The notes below the pieces were generated by a model, which was not told the origin of the DNA, searched no databases, and saw only the letters and a list, made by a program, of their open reading frames with translations. The position numbers and the translations under genes were made by a program. From Verrucomicrobiaceae bacterium (GTDB lineage: Bacteria; Verrucomicrobiota; Verrucomicrobiia; Verrucomicrobiales; Verrucomicrobiaceae), in contig JAIXSY010000033.1 of assembly GCA_027484445.1 (NCBI GenBank), positions 124,001 to 188,000 of the forward strand: 64,000 bases of DNA, in the 5' to 3' direction. This document shows positions 34,925 to 43,462 of the stretch, in pieces (the first letter of the stretch is position 1; each line of letters opens with the position of its first letter).

Positions 34925-35925
34925 GAGGTTTCGTTCCAGACTCGAAGCGCTGTGACTTGAACTGCGGTTTCACTGCAGTGGAGCTAGTAGCTGTACTTTC
35001 AATGGCAGCGCTAATCTTGGGGGGGCTAGTGGTCGGCTTTGGAACGCTTGTTCGTAGTCGGCCTACGGTTGCGAGCTTTTTGGATGTTCCTCTGGGGAGT
35101 ACTGTTTCTGAGAACTTTTATGGAAACAGTTCAAATACCCGTGCTACTCCAGTTGCACCTCATTATGGCATGATGGCAGTGGCAGAGAACTTGCGTGAGG
35201 TTTTTTACAATGATGTCATCTCGGCTACAGCGGTCTTTTGTCTTTCACGGAATAACATCAACACTTACAGACCGAGTACGATTCCTTACAATCCACTTGT
35301 GCATGGCATTTTGGATACGCCACAGCAATTTCGAGCTCATCTGGTCACCATCGGCGTGAGTCCAATGCCCTTCATCGATTACCGGAATCCCTTGAATACA
35401 GTGGGAACGGTTCCGACAAACAATGCGAGCATTTTCGTTCTTCAATACAGCAAGTTTGAAGGAAGGTTAAAGGTCTTGGCCATCTATGACATTGATGTCA
35501 TTCGTCTTACTAATCCTGCGAATCCTCAGGGTTTTCATGCGAGTGTTAAACGTTATGCTGATGACAAAAATCGTGGCATTGCATTTCCGCTCATCTTTGC
35601 GGGAGGGTATGACGTCTTTTATCCGCCTTCGATCCCGAATCCTAACGCCAGCCGCCCTCAGGATTGGATCAATGATGGATTCACTCCCATTTATATCACC
35701 TTTGAGCGCGCAAGCCGATTGTCGATCTTGGAGGGAGCAACCACGGATCGATTCAAACTGGCTGCAGAACGTCCCTTTTATTTCATCTGGTGGCCTGATC
35801 CAGGTGCACGACATCTTGGTCCGCAACCCAATACGCTCAATCCGCAGGATCCAAGGCAAGCCTACAACCACATGGCCGGCAGAACTGCGTTTATGTTCAC
35901 TGTTCCCATGTTTCCAGCACTTTGA
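34921..35925 (+). CDS. Minor prepilin-like protein (PilW/GspJ position)
   Basis: A 334-residue prepilin. After a short leader ending CG at residues 15-16, the mature chain begins FTAVELVAVLSMAALILGG with Glu at +5, as needed for processing and N-methylation. The rest is a long soluble domain with many Asn, Pro and Tyr. At this size it resembles PilW or GspJ, though no specific similarity is seen. It overlaps the upstream gene by 4 bases. Codon usage here is more AT-rich than in flanking housekeeping genes. Confidence 0.72.
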   Translation: MRGFVPDSKRCDLNCGFTAVELVAVLSMAALILGGLVVGFGTLVRSRPTVASFLDVPLGSTVSENFYGNSSNTRATPVAPHYGMMAVAENLREVFYNDVISATAVFCLSRNNINTYRPSTIPYNPLVHGILDTPQQFRAHLVTIGVSPMPFIDYRNPLNTVGTVPTNNASIFVLQYSKFEGRLKVLAIYDIDVIRLTNPANPQGFHASVKRYADDKNRGIAFPLIFAGGYDVFYPPSIPNPNASRPQDWINDGFTPIYITFERASRLSILEGATTDRFKLAAERPFYFIWWPDPGARHLGPQPNTLNPQDPRQAYNHMAGRTAFMFTVPMFPAL

Positions 35926-35946
35926 GATTTTCTGACTTCTTTGTTC

Positions 35947-37554
35947 ATGTACTGTCGAACCTCCAAAAAAGAACGATCAGCGAAAGGTGCCTTGATGGCA
36001 GCCGCCTTGCTCTTGATGATCGTGGGGGGCATGTTTTTGAGTTCGTGGATTTCCTTGATCAATGCTAGAGGCAATCAAGTGACATGGTTAGAGGCAGGCA
36101 TTCAGAGAAGGCTTTCTCTTGAGAATTCACGTGGATTTGCTTGGCAGAGTGCTCTGGAGAATGCCTTTGAGCCTTTCGCAAATCTTGCTTCCAATCGTGT
36201 CGGTGTTTTAGGTGCAGGTGGTTTTGGTGGCATCAATACTTTGGACGGCTGGTCGTCACTAAACATTTATTCTTCAACGGTCACTGCTGGCACTACCGGC
36301 AATGTATTTCCTCACAATTACACAGGCTTGAGGACAGTGCCTTCGTACATCCTAACTCAGACTTTCAATCGCCCGGTTTCACTCAGTGGTATCGATAGAT
36401 TTCAAGATTTCTTATTTTTGAAAACTTATCCTCCTGTCTTGGCTGGAGATCTCTTTGTTACCTATCGGAAGCCGGATAGTGCCGGAACCCAGTTGGATGT
36501 TTCTGCTGACACGGCTGATCACAAAGCTTTGTGGGTCGTTGAAGGACGAACGGTCATTCGTGATCCTGCTTCATTGTTTTCCAAAACCACACCGAGTCCT
36601 CTTCAGTTACCTTTTTTGACGAGATCCCTCTACATTCAATCGCATGACAGCTTCAACGCTCGTTCGATTTGTGGAACGACGACCACATCTACAGGTGCAA
36701 CGGCACGGCTCCTTCCTTCAAATCTGCCTGTCGTTCCAACGAGCACAGGTCCCGTTTCTGCAAAAGATGACGATCATTTTCGAGGCTACTTGAACGTCAT
36801 CAATAACCCTTTGAATCCGGACAATTCTCTCTGGCACTTCATGGATCGTGAGAAAGCTGCTGGTCGCACCGATTATCGAACCCTTGATGTTTTTGTGCAA
36901 GGCAATGGCACTGGCACTTACTTCATGGATGAACAAAAGGATCCTCAGTATAAACCCCCCATGTGGCCGAGCGGTTATCCTGCTTCGGGGTTACGAGTTC
37001 TTTATATCAATTTGGGGCAGTCGAATTTGCCTAACTTGCGCATTCATGGGGTGGTTCATCAAATTGTGTTTCGAGGACAAACAACGTCTTCTGCGTTTGA
37101 AGCTGCGGGTACTCTGCCGCCAGCCATTTTCACTTTACTGCCGATGGGAGAGTCAGGTCCTTCGGTGAGAGATATTCGTTTTGAAGGGGAGAATAACCGA
37201 CGAATTGTGATTGGAGCCAAGCACTGGAATGCAGCGCCTCTTGATCTCACCTGGGAAGGAAATCCTATCAGTGGCAGTGAGCACCGATGGCGGACTGTTT
37301 TGATCAATGAATATCACACGGTCATGCTAAACCTACCAGCGGCTCTATCGCGTCGTGTGCGTTGGTTCGGCGGTGTCATGACCAATTGGACCTTCAAACG
37401 AAGGGCTTCGGGAGGAATCAATGCGGATCGTTTGGCTTTCGCACGAGATGATGCGCTCACGACATTAGCCCCAACAGGAGCTTCATTTGCTTCTGTTTTG
37501 CCTCGCGATGCTTGGCTTGAATCTTATTTCTTATTGGAGGCACCTTCGCCATGA
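35947..37554 (+). CDS. PilX/GspK-like minor pilin without Glu5
   Basis: A 535-residue protein with an N-terminal helix (SAKGALMAAALLLMIVGGMF, residues 11-30) and a very large soluble domain. If cleavage follows Gly 14, the +5 residue is Ala rather than Glu, as in GspK and PilX, which sit at the tip of pseudopili. At 535 residues it is larger than usual for either. ATG at 35947 is preferred over a TTG two codons earlier. The stop overlaps the next start (ATGA). Function is inferred. Confidence 0.62.
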   Translation: MYCRTSKKERSAKGALMAAALLLMIVGGMFLSSWISLINARGNQVTWLEAGIQRRLSLENSRGFAWQSALENAFEPFANLASNRVGVLGAGGFGGINTLDGWSSLNIYSSTVTAGTTGNVFPHNYTGLRTVPSYILTQTFNRPVSLSGIDRFQDFLFLKTYPPVLAGDLFVTYRKPDSAGTQLDVSADTADHKALWVVEGRTVIRDPASLFSKTTPSPLQLPFLTRSLYIQSHDSFNARSICGTTTTSTGATARLLPSNLPVVPTSTGPVSAKDDDHFRGYLNVINNPLNPDNSLWHFMDREKAAGRTDYRTLDVFVQGNGTGTYFMDEQKDPQYKPPMWPSGYPASGLRVLYINLGQSNLPNLRIHGVVHQIVFRGQTTSSAFEAAGTLPPAIFTLLPMGESGPSVRDIRFEGENNRRIVIGAKHWNAAPLDLTWEGNPISGSEHRWRTVLINEYHTVMLNLPAALSRRVRWFGGVMTNWTFKRRASGGINADRLAFARDDALTTLAPTGASFASVLPRDAWLESYFLLEAPSP

Positions 37555-38042
37555 AAGCTTTCAGACTTTTCAAGGCTCGCCCCAAAAATGGTCTGGGCCT
37601 AATTTCAAAGACTCGTTCTGCTTATACGCTGATTGAGGTGCTAGCTGCATCTGCGGTCATTGGCATAGGCATGACAGCTGCAGTTTCATTGTCTTCGACT
37701 TTATTGATTCAAGAAGAACTTTCGTGGCGTGTCGCTGTGGTTCGAAATTACCAGGAAAACATGGCGCGTTTGTGGCAACTCGGGATCAGTGCCGAAGACA
37801 TCACGAGCATCATGCCTAGCGCTAACGATAGCCCCATGCTGAATCAGGTCGTGTTTGGAACACCTATGTTGCTTCAGACAGGAACAGTCAACCCATCCAA
37901 TCTGGGAGCCATGCAGAGCGCATCCGTTACAGCATCGGTCAACATTTCACTCGTTCCCACCACCAAAAGACAAGGGTCTGCCATTACATTCAATGTTTAT
38001 CGCCCCAAGTTACCTGTGGATCTTCGACCTCCAGCCCCCTAA
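37551..38042 (+). CDS. Minor prepilin-like protein (PilV/GspI position)
   Basis: A 163-residue prepilin-type protein. The conserved helix YTLIEVLAASAVIGIGMTAA starts at residue 25 with Glu at +5. The residue before it is Ala rather than the usual Gly; prepilin peptidases tolerate Ala less well than Gly, so processing could be slow. It overlaps the upstream gene by 4 bases and ends 6 bases before the platform gene. Size and position match PilV or GspI. Confidence 0.7.
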   Translation: MKAFRLFKARPKNGLGLISKTRSAYTLIEVLAASAVIGIGMTAAVSLSSTLLIQEELSWRVAVVRNYQENMARLWQLGISAEDITSIMPSANDSPMLNQVVFGTPMLLQTGTVNPSNLGAMQSASVTASVNISLVPTTKRQGSAITFNVYRPKLPVDLRPPAP

Positions 38043-38048
38043 CCGGCC

Positions 38049-39275
38049 ATGATCAAAAAAGTAACGATCACCAATGTCAACACCGGTCACAAGTCAGTGA
38101 CGCTGGTTGCCACAGATACGCACGACAAAGCCATCATTGGTTGTGGCGTTTCATCCAACGAAACAGTTGCCATTGAAGACGTTACAGGTGCGGATGAGAA
38201 GATTCAGCTCTTCACTTCACCCAAGCCAGGCACCGACGACTGTGGTGCTTTCTTTTCCGGTTTGGGACGTTGCTTGGAGCGCAACATCAGCATGGTCAAA
38301 AGTCTGAAGTTGCAGGTGAATCGTGTCCGATCCCCGAGATTCAAGGGCATGATCGCAGATGTGATTCAGGCGATTGCGCAGGGCGAAAAATTCAGTGACG
38401 CAATGTCGAAGTTTCCGGACTTGTTCTCGGAAGACATTCTTTCGCTTCTGTATGCAGGTGAAGAGGCGGGTCAGTTAGCTCGTGTCTGCAAAAGAGTGGG
38501 GGTCGCTCAGAAGAAGTCTTCGAAGACGCTCAAAAAGCTCAAGGGCGCGCTCATTTATCCTGCGATCGTGATGGTCTTGGGGGTGATTGTTGTGATCGTC
38601 ATGAGCTTTACTCTGGTGCCCGCCATGGCGAAGCTCTTTTCCAGCTTTGGCACTGAGCTGCCCACGCCAACCAAGATTTTGATCTGGTTGTCAGATCTGT
38701 TTTTGCATCGTCCTTACATGGTGGCGGTGCCCTTGGTTGGCATTTACATGCTGTTCTCGAACTTCGGTAAGATCATGGCACAACGTTGGGCACAGGACAT
38801 TTGTCTGAAACTACCCATTGTTGGGGCCTTGGTTCGCAAAGCGGCATCCTCCACGGGGTTTCGCACGCTCTCGATGCTCACGGAGTCCAACATTCGTCTT
38901 ACGAATGCTCTGGAGATCACGGCGTCAGCCAGTTGGCATTACCACTATCGAGAGTTCTTCATGCGCTTGCGCGATCATATCACCGTCGGACGAAATCTGC
39001 ATGAAGCGTTTCTTTTGGAATCACACTGGCTTGGCAGTGATGGACGCAGTCTCTGCGGTTTGATTGAGTTGGCGAGTGAAACCGGGTCTGGAACCGAGAT
39101 GCTTTCTGAGATTGCAGACGATTATGAGGAGGAATTGGATAATATGGCGGCCTCACTCGATAAGCTCATCGAACCTCTCACGATGCTCGTTCTTGGTGTC
39201 ATTGTGGGTTTCTTGATCTACGCCATTTATGGTCCGATGTTCAGCCTTGGAGATGTGATCCTGAAGAAGAAGTGA
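38049..39275 (+). CDS. GspF/PilC-type inner-membrane platform protein
   Basis: A 408-residue protein with two GspF repeats. The first runs about 70-190 (LGRCLERNISMVKSLKLQV, LLYAGEEAGQLARVCKRVG) and the second about 275-400 (FRTLSMLTESNIRLTNALE, LIELASETGSGTEMLSEIA). Three membrane helices lie near residues 175-200, 230-250 and 370-395. It anchors pilus assembly and contacts the ATPase. The N-terminal 65 residues are a soluble extension. It is the last gene of the locus. A stem-loop at 39293 may end the transcript. Confidence 0.93.
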   Translation: MIKKVTITNVNTGHKSVTLVATDTHDKAIIGCGVSSNETVAIEDVTGADEKIQLFTSPKPGTDDCGAFFSGLGRCLERNISMVKSLKLQVNRVRSPRFKGMIADVIQAIAQGEKFSDAMSKFPDLFSEDILSLLYAGEEAGQLARVCKRVGVAQKKSSKTLKKLKGALIYPAIVMVLGVIVVIVMSFTLVPAMAKLFSSFGTELPTPTKILIWLSDLFLHRPYMVAVPLVGIYMLFSNFGKIMAQRWAQDICLKLPIVGALVRKAASSTGFRTLSMLTESNIRLTNALEITASASWHYHYREFFMRLRDHITVGRNLHEAFLLESHWLGSDGRSLCGLIELASETGSGTEMLSEIADDYEEELDNMAASLDKLIEPLTMLVLGVIVGFLIYAIYGPMFSLGDVILKKK

Positions 39276-39292
39276 TTTTCAAAGGAGTTTGT

Positions 39293-39324
39293 GGCGTGTT
39301 TGTTTTGTAGAGAAGAAACACGCC
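39293..39324. terminator. Possible stem-loop between the platform gene and parE
   Basis: Arms GGCGTGTTT and AAACACGCC around a 14-base loop, 18 bases after the GspF stop, in the gap between convergent genes. No T-run follows, so it is only a weak terminator candidate for either strand. Confidence 0.35.
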
Positions 39325-39395
39325 GCTCTTCGACGATCTGAATTTCACCAGATCATGGAACAGCGTTTCATTTGAAACTTGGTTTGAAGCTAGGT

Positions 39396-41297
39396 TTAGG
39401 CGGCTTCTGCTAGCTCTTCGAGTTCTTCGTTGAACTCGAGTTCTTTTTCGATGCGCAGATTCTGAATGATATCGGCTTGGCGCTCTGGTGTGTTCTTGCC
39501 CATGTAATACGACAGCAATTCTTTGATGTTCTTGTGTTCAGGCAAGATCACTGGTTCTAGGCGCATCTTCGGTCCGATGAAATGCTTGAATTCATCAGGG
39601 CTGATTTCACCCAATCCTTTAAATCGGGTGATTTCTGCATTCTTGCCACAGCGATGGATGGCGCGTTGGCGCTCCTCATCACTGTAACAGTAGAATGTTT
39701 CGCGCTTGTTGCGAACTCGGAAAAGGGGGGTCTGTAGAATGTAAAGATGCCCCTCACGCACATTCGGAATGTGTGCGAGTTCAGGAAAGAACTGAAGAAA
39801 AAACGTGATCATGAGGAGACGAATGTGCATGCCGTCCACATCTGCATCCGTGGCTAGGACGATTTTGTTGAAGCGCAGATCTTCAATGTTTTCATCAATC
39901 TGGAGTGCATTCGCGAGGAGGTAGAACTCTTCATTCTCGTAAACAACCTTGCGGGTGAGACCGAAGCAGTTCAGGGGCTTGCCCCGCAGGCTGAAGACAG
40001 CTTGTGTTTCTACATCACGGCTTTTGGTGATGCTGCCCGAAGCGCTATCACCTTCGGTAATGAAGATGGTGCTTTCGTCCCGGCGCTTGTCCTTGGTGTC
40101 CAGGTGAATGCGGCAATCACGCAGTTTTTTGTTATGAACTTTGGCTTTGCGTGCATTTTCACGCGCAGCTTTTTGAATCCCGCTGATTTCTTTGCGCTCT
40201 TTTTCGTTCGCTAAAATTTTCTCCTGAAGAGACTTTGCCACATCACCATGTTTGTGCAGGAAGTTGTCGAGCTCTTTGACAACTGTGTTGATGATGTGAG
40301 TCCGTAGATTGCGTCCATTGGGCTCCATGTGGGTCGAGCCCAACTTGGTTTTGGTTTGTGACTCAAAGACGGGTTCCTGAACCTTCACCGAGACAGCGGC
40401 GATGATGCCCGTTCGAACATCGCTGGGCTCAAACTGTTTTTTGAAAAATTCACGACATTCTTGAACCACTGCCTCACGAAAAGCAGCGAGGTGTGTGCCG
40501 CCTTGCGTGGTGTGTTGTCCGTTGACGAAGGTGTAGAATTCCTCGCCGTAGCCACTGCCATGCGTAAACGCGACTTCGATGTCCTTCCCATCCAAATGGA
40601 TGACAGGATATTGAGGGCTTTCGGTCAATTTCGCGGCAATAAGATCGCGCAGTCCTTCCTTGGATTTGAAGGATTCTCCATTGAGTTTCAGCGTTAGTCC
40701 CGGGTTTAGCCAAGCATAGTAGCGGAGCATCTCCCGAATGAAGTCGAGGTTAAACTTTACCTTAGCGCTGAAAGATTCAGGATCTGGGCGGAAAGCAATG
40801 CGTGTTCCATTTTCTTCATCACTAGGCTGCGGCTTTGCCATGTCTTGCACGACCTGGCCTCGGCTGAACTCGATGCATCGCGTTTGCTTTTCGCGAATGG
40901 CCTGAATTTTGAAGAAGTCTGAAAGCGCATTCACCGCTTTGATGCCAACGCCATTCAGACCGACGGAGCGTTTGAAGACTTCACTGTCATACTTGGCACC
41001 TGTGTTGATTTGTGCCGCACACTCCATCAACTTTCCGAGTGGAATGCCACGTCCGTAATCTCGAATGCTGCAAAGATTGTCTTCCGAGATTTCAATCTCG
41101 ATGATCTTTCCGTAACCCATGACGTGTTCGTCGATGCAGTTATCAACGACTTCTTTCAGCAGTACGTAGATGCCATCTTCGGGCTGTGAGCCATCACCCA
41201 ATTTGCCAATGTACATGCCGGGGCGGAGCCGAATGTGTTCGCGCCAATCAAGCGATTTGATGCTGTCTTCCGTGTAGTTGTGCGCTGGGGTGGACAT
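39396..41297 (-). CDS. parE: DNA topoisomerase IV subunit B (ParE type)
   Basis: ATPase subunit of a type II topoisomerase. The 633-residue protein has the GHKL motifs [11 protein letters not shown] and DYGRGIPLG, the [11 protein letters not shown] loop, and the TOPRIM motifs [11 protein letters not shown] and [22 protein letters not shown] in place of GyrB's EGDSAGG, and GMHIR in place of GAHIR, are features I associate with ParE of the Bacteroidetes/Verrucomicrobia type. ATG at 41297 ([14 protein letters not shown]) is chosen; the open frame extends 28 codons upstream without similarity. parC is not adjacent in this window. The gene is convergent with the pilus-like locus. Confidence 0.9.
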   Translation of the reverse strand: MSTPAHNYTEDSIKSLDWREHIRLRPGMYIGKLGDGSQPEDGIYVLLKEVVDNCIDEHVMGYGKIIEIEISEDNLCSIRDYGRGIPLGKLMECAAQINTGAKYDSEVFKRSVGLNGVGIKAVNALSDFFKIQAIREKQTRCIEFSRGQVVQDMAKPQPSDEENGTRIAFRPDPESFSAKVKFNLDFIREMLRYYAWLNPGLTLKLNGESFKSKEGLRDLIAAKLTESPQYPVIHLDGKDIEVAFTHGSGYGEEFYTFVNGQHTTQGGTHLAAFREAVVQECREFFKKQFEPSDVRTGIIAAVSVKVQEPVFESQTKTKLGSTHMEPNGRNLRTHIINTVVKELDNFLHKHGDVAKSLQEKILANEKERKEISGIQKAARENARKAKVHNKKLRDCRIHLDTKDKRRDESTIFITEGDSASGSITKSRDVETQAVFSLRGKPLNCFGLTRKVVYENEEFYLLANALQIDENIEDLRFNKIVLATDADVDGMHIRLLMITFFLQFFPELAHIPNVREGHLYILQTPLFRVRNKRETFYCYSDEERQRAIHRCGKNAEITRFKGLGEISPDEFKHFIGPKMRLEPVILPEHKNIKELLSYYMGKNTPERQADIIQNLRIEKELEFNEELEELAEAA

Positions 41298-41492
41298 AAA
41301 GTGGAAAGTGAGAAATGGAGGGCTAGGCGAAGCTAGCTCTGGTGACAGATTCGCTATGGGTGAAGGGCGGCAGAGAGTCAAACGGCGCGTTGCTGTTCAG
41401 AAATTCGCCTTGCAAGCGATGATGCTTTTTTTACGAACTCAACGTGCCATTTCTGGAGTTGGCAGGCTCACATTTTGTGACAAAGAGAAGGG

Positions 41493-42191
41493 ATGGGATG
41501 TCTGCGTCGCCTTGTCTCGTTGGGTTTGTCATGCTGCTTTTGGGCTGCGGCAGAGGCGTTTTGCCATCAGGTCCCCAACATGACGGTTGAGGCAGACTTT
41601 ACTGCGGAGGGTAGTTACGAGTTCAGGATCAATCTCGATCCACGTGTATTCTTGTCGCGCAATCCGGCAGCTCTGGCTCCTTTGGATGCGCCCTGGCTGC
41701 TAGAGCAGAGTGATGAACAACGCCAGCATACTTTTCAGCAAGGGGAGACCCTGCTGAATCAGCAGCTCAGATTGATGCTGGGAGGCCAACTTGAGCCTTG
41801 GCCTAAGATGGACTGGCGACCGCTGGATGGTGCCACGGGAACACTGATGCATGAGGAAACAGAAGAAGTTCATTTGTTGGCAACACTGCGAGGGCAGGTG
41901 CCAGCTGGGGTAGGGGACTTTGCTCTTGAATATGCCAAAGAAGCGCAAGTTAGCCTAATTTTACTCATCAGGACACCCGATGCGCCGGATCCTCGTGTCC
42001 AAGTGATGTTTCCGGGGGAGCGCAGCCGCCCTGTTCCGGTGCGATCAAAGGTTAATCCTCCTCCTATGCCCATCAGTGCAGAGATCGCTAGGCAGACCAT
42101 GAACCCTATTCAGCGATGGGGCGGATGGGCTGCACTAGGGCTATCTATCATTGGGCTGCTACTTGGGTTACGGTGCAAAACCAAACGGTAG
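41493..42191 (+). CDS. Exported hypothetical protein with C-terminal membrane anchor
   Basis: A 232-residue protein. Residues 1-22 form a signal peptide (CLRRLVSLGLSCCFWAAAEA), the middle is soluble (MTVEADFTAEGSYEFRINL, then EETEEVHLLATLRGQV), and residues about 208-226 form a membrane helix with a short basic tail (LRCKTKR). No family is recognised. The layout suggests a periplasmic or surface domain tethered by its C-terminus. Its 3' end overlaps the convergent O-antigen ligase-like gene by 82 bases. Confidence 0.6.
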   Translation: MGCLRRLVSLGLSCCFWAAAEAFCHQVPNMTVEADFTAEGSYEFRINLDPRVFLSRNPAALAPLDAPWLLEQSDEQRQHTFQQGETLLNQQLRLMLGGQLEPWPKMDWRPLDGATGTLMHEETEEVHLLATLRGQVPAGVGDFALEYAKEAQVSLILLIRTPDAPDPRVQVMFPGERSRPVPVRSKVNPPPMPISAEIARQTMNPIQRWGGWAALGLSIIGLLLGLRCKTKR

Positions 42192-43360
42192 CGTGTCGGC
42201 CAGAGGATCATGGCCGCAGTACTGATGGCTAGGCAGAAATGTGGCATCTCAATGCGGCCTTGACCCGCAGGAGTGTAGGCCAAGATGGCAAAGACCAAAT
42301 AACCAGCGCAGCCACCTGTCATGATGCTGCGCAAAACCAAGGCACCCAGGGTGCCGACGAAAAGCAGCAGCCCGGGAATGCCCATCTCAAGCCAAAGCGA
42401 CACATACTCATTGTGCGGCACCCAGCGCGAGCCTGACATGCCCGTGCCATGCCCAAACAAAGGTTTCTGGAGAACGGCTTCCCAACCGTCGGCCAAGTCT
42501 TTGGCGCGTTCAGGCGATTTCATTTTGTCGAAATCGAAGTTCAAAATCGCTTCCATTCGGTCCGCTGTGTTTTTGTCCTTGGTGATGCCTTTTTGAGTGC
42601 CGCTTTGCAGAATGGCAATGCCCATTCCAGCCAGTGGCAGCGCGATTGCAGCGCAGACCAAAAGAAAGCCGAGATTTCGTCGTGCATTCACCAACACATA
42701 AACCGCCGACATGAGGGTCAGCACTAGAAATCCACTGCGGCCATAGGTGAGCCCTACACCAACGTAAGAGATGCCGATGAGCAGGAGATTCACACGAAAG
42801 TTCGGCAGAAGGGCAAAGCAGATCCCAAGCATCTCACACAAGAGCACGGGGGGAAAATTCGGGTGTCCATTGAAACCAGCGAAACGGCCAGGGATGCTGG
42901 TAAAACGAGCTAAGCCGGCGGCCTCTGCCACTTCTGAGATCACGGTAAGAAGGATGGCTAAAATGGCTGCCCAACGCACGGCTTTGAGCCCATGATCCGT
43001 TGCTAATACCCCCAGGATGGAGACTAAAACAAGCATCATACGCAAGAGGTCCATGCCGGTCTGCCCGGCATAACTGGCTGTCGCACGCTGCAAGACCAAG
43101 GCATCAAAAGTCCGCACCATGGGTAGAGCCAATACTAACAGAATCGTGGGAGCAAAGCGGGGCTTGTTGATCAAAGTGGCACCCAAACAAGTTGCCACAG
43201 CACCCAGGGTAAAAATCGATGGCTTAAGTGGAGAAATGCCCGCGTTATAGCTGCCAATGATCGCGTCTGCGGCCATCAATCCCAGCAAGGTTCCGCAACC
43301 CCAGATGACAAGGCGTGCGGAGAAGCTTGAGTGAGATGGGGCGTGCGGATGCAAAACCAT
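42110..43360 (-). CDS. O-antigen ligase/polymerase-like membrane protein
   Basis: A 416-residue protein with about eleven membrane helices and one large loop. The loop motif FGHGTGMSGSRWVPHNEYV at residues about 307-325, with WLEMGIPGLLLF just after, matches the O-antigen ligase (Wzy_C) family. It would join or polymerise glycan chains on the outer leaflet of the inner membrane. No glycosyltransferases or other lipopolysaccharide genes are adjacent. The last 27 codons overlap the convergent 41493-42191 gene. Confidence 0.82.
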   Translation of the reverse strand: MVLHPHAPSHSSFSARLVIWGCGTLLGLMAADAIIGSYNAGISPLKPSIFTLGAVATCLGATLINKPRFAPTILLVLALPMVRTFDALVLQRATASYAGQTGMDLLRMMLVLVSILGVLATDHGLKAVRWAAILAILLTVISEVAEAAGLARFTSIPGRFAGFNGHPNFPPVLLCEMLGICFALLPNFRVNLLLIGISYVGVGLTYGRSGFLVLTLMSAVYVLVNARRNLGFLLVCAAIALPLAGMGIAILQSGTQKGITKDKNTADRMEAILNFDFDKMKSPERAKDLADGWEAVLQKPLFGHGTGMSGSRWVPHNEYVSLWLEMGIPGLLLFVGTLGALVLRSIMTGGCAGYLVFAILAYTPAGQGRIEMPHFCLAISTAAMILWPTRYRLVLHRNPSSSPMIDSPSAAHPPHR

Positions 43361-43462
43361 ACTGGTGTACTATCTGCTAGCGTCGAATCCTTGCCAATCA
43401 TTTCAATGGATGGCGTTGCTCACGTGATGCTTTGGATCGTTGCCTTGGCTTCATTCTTCAAC

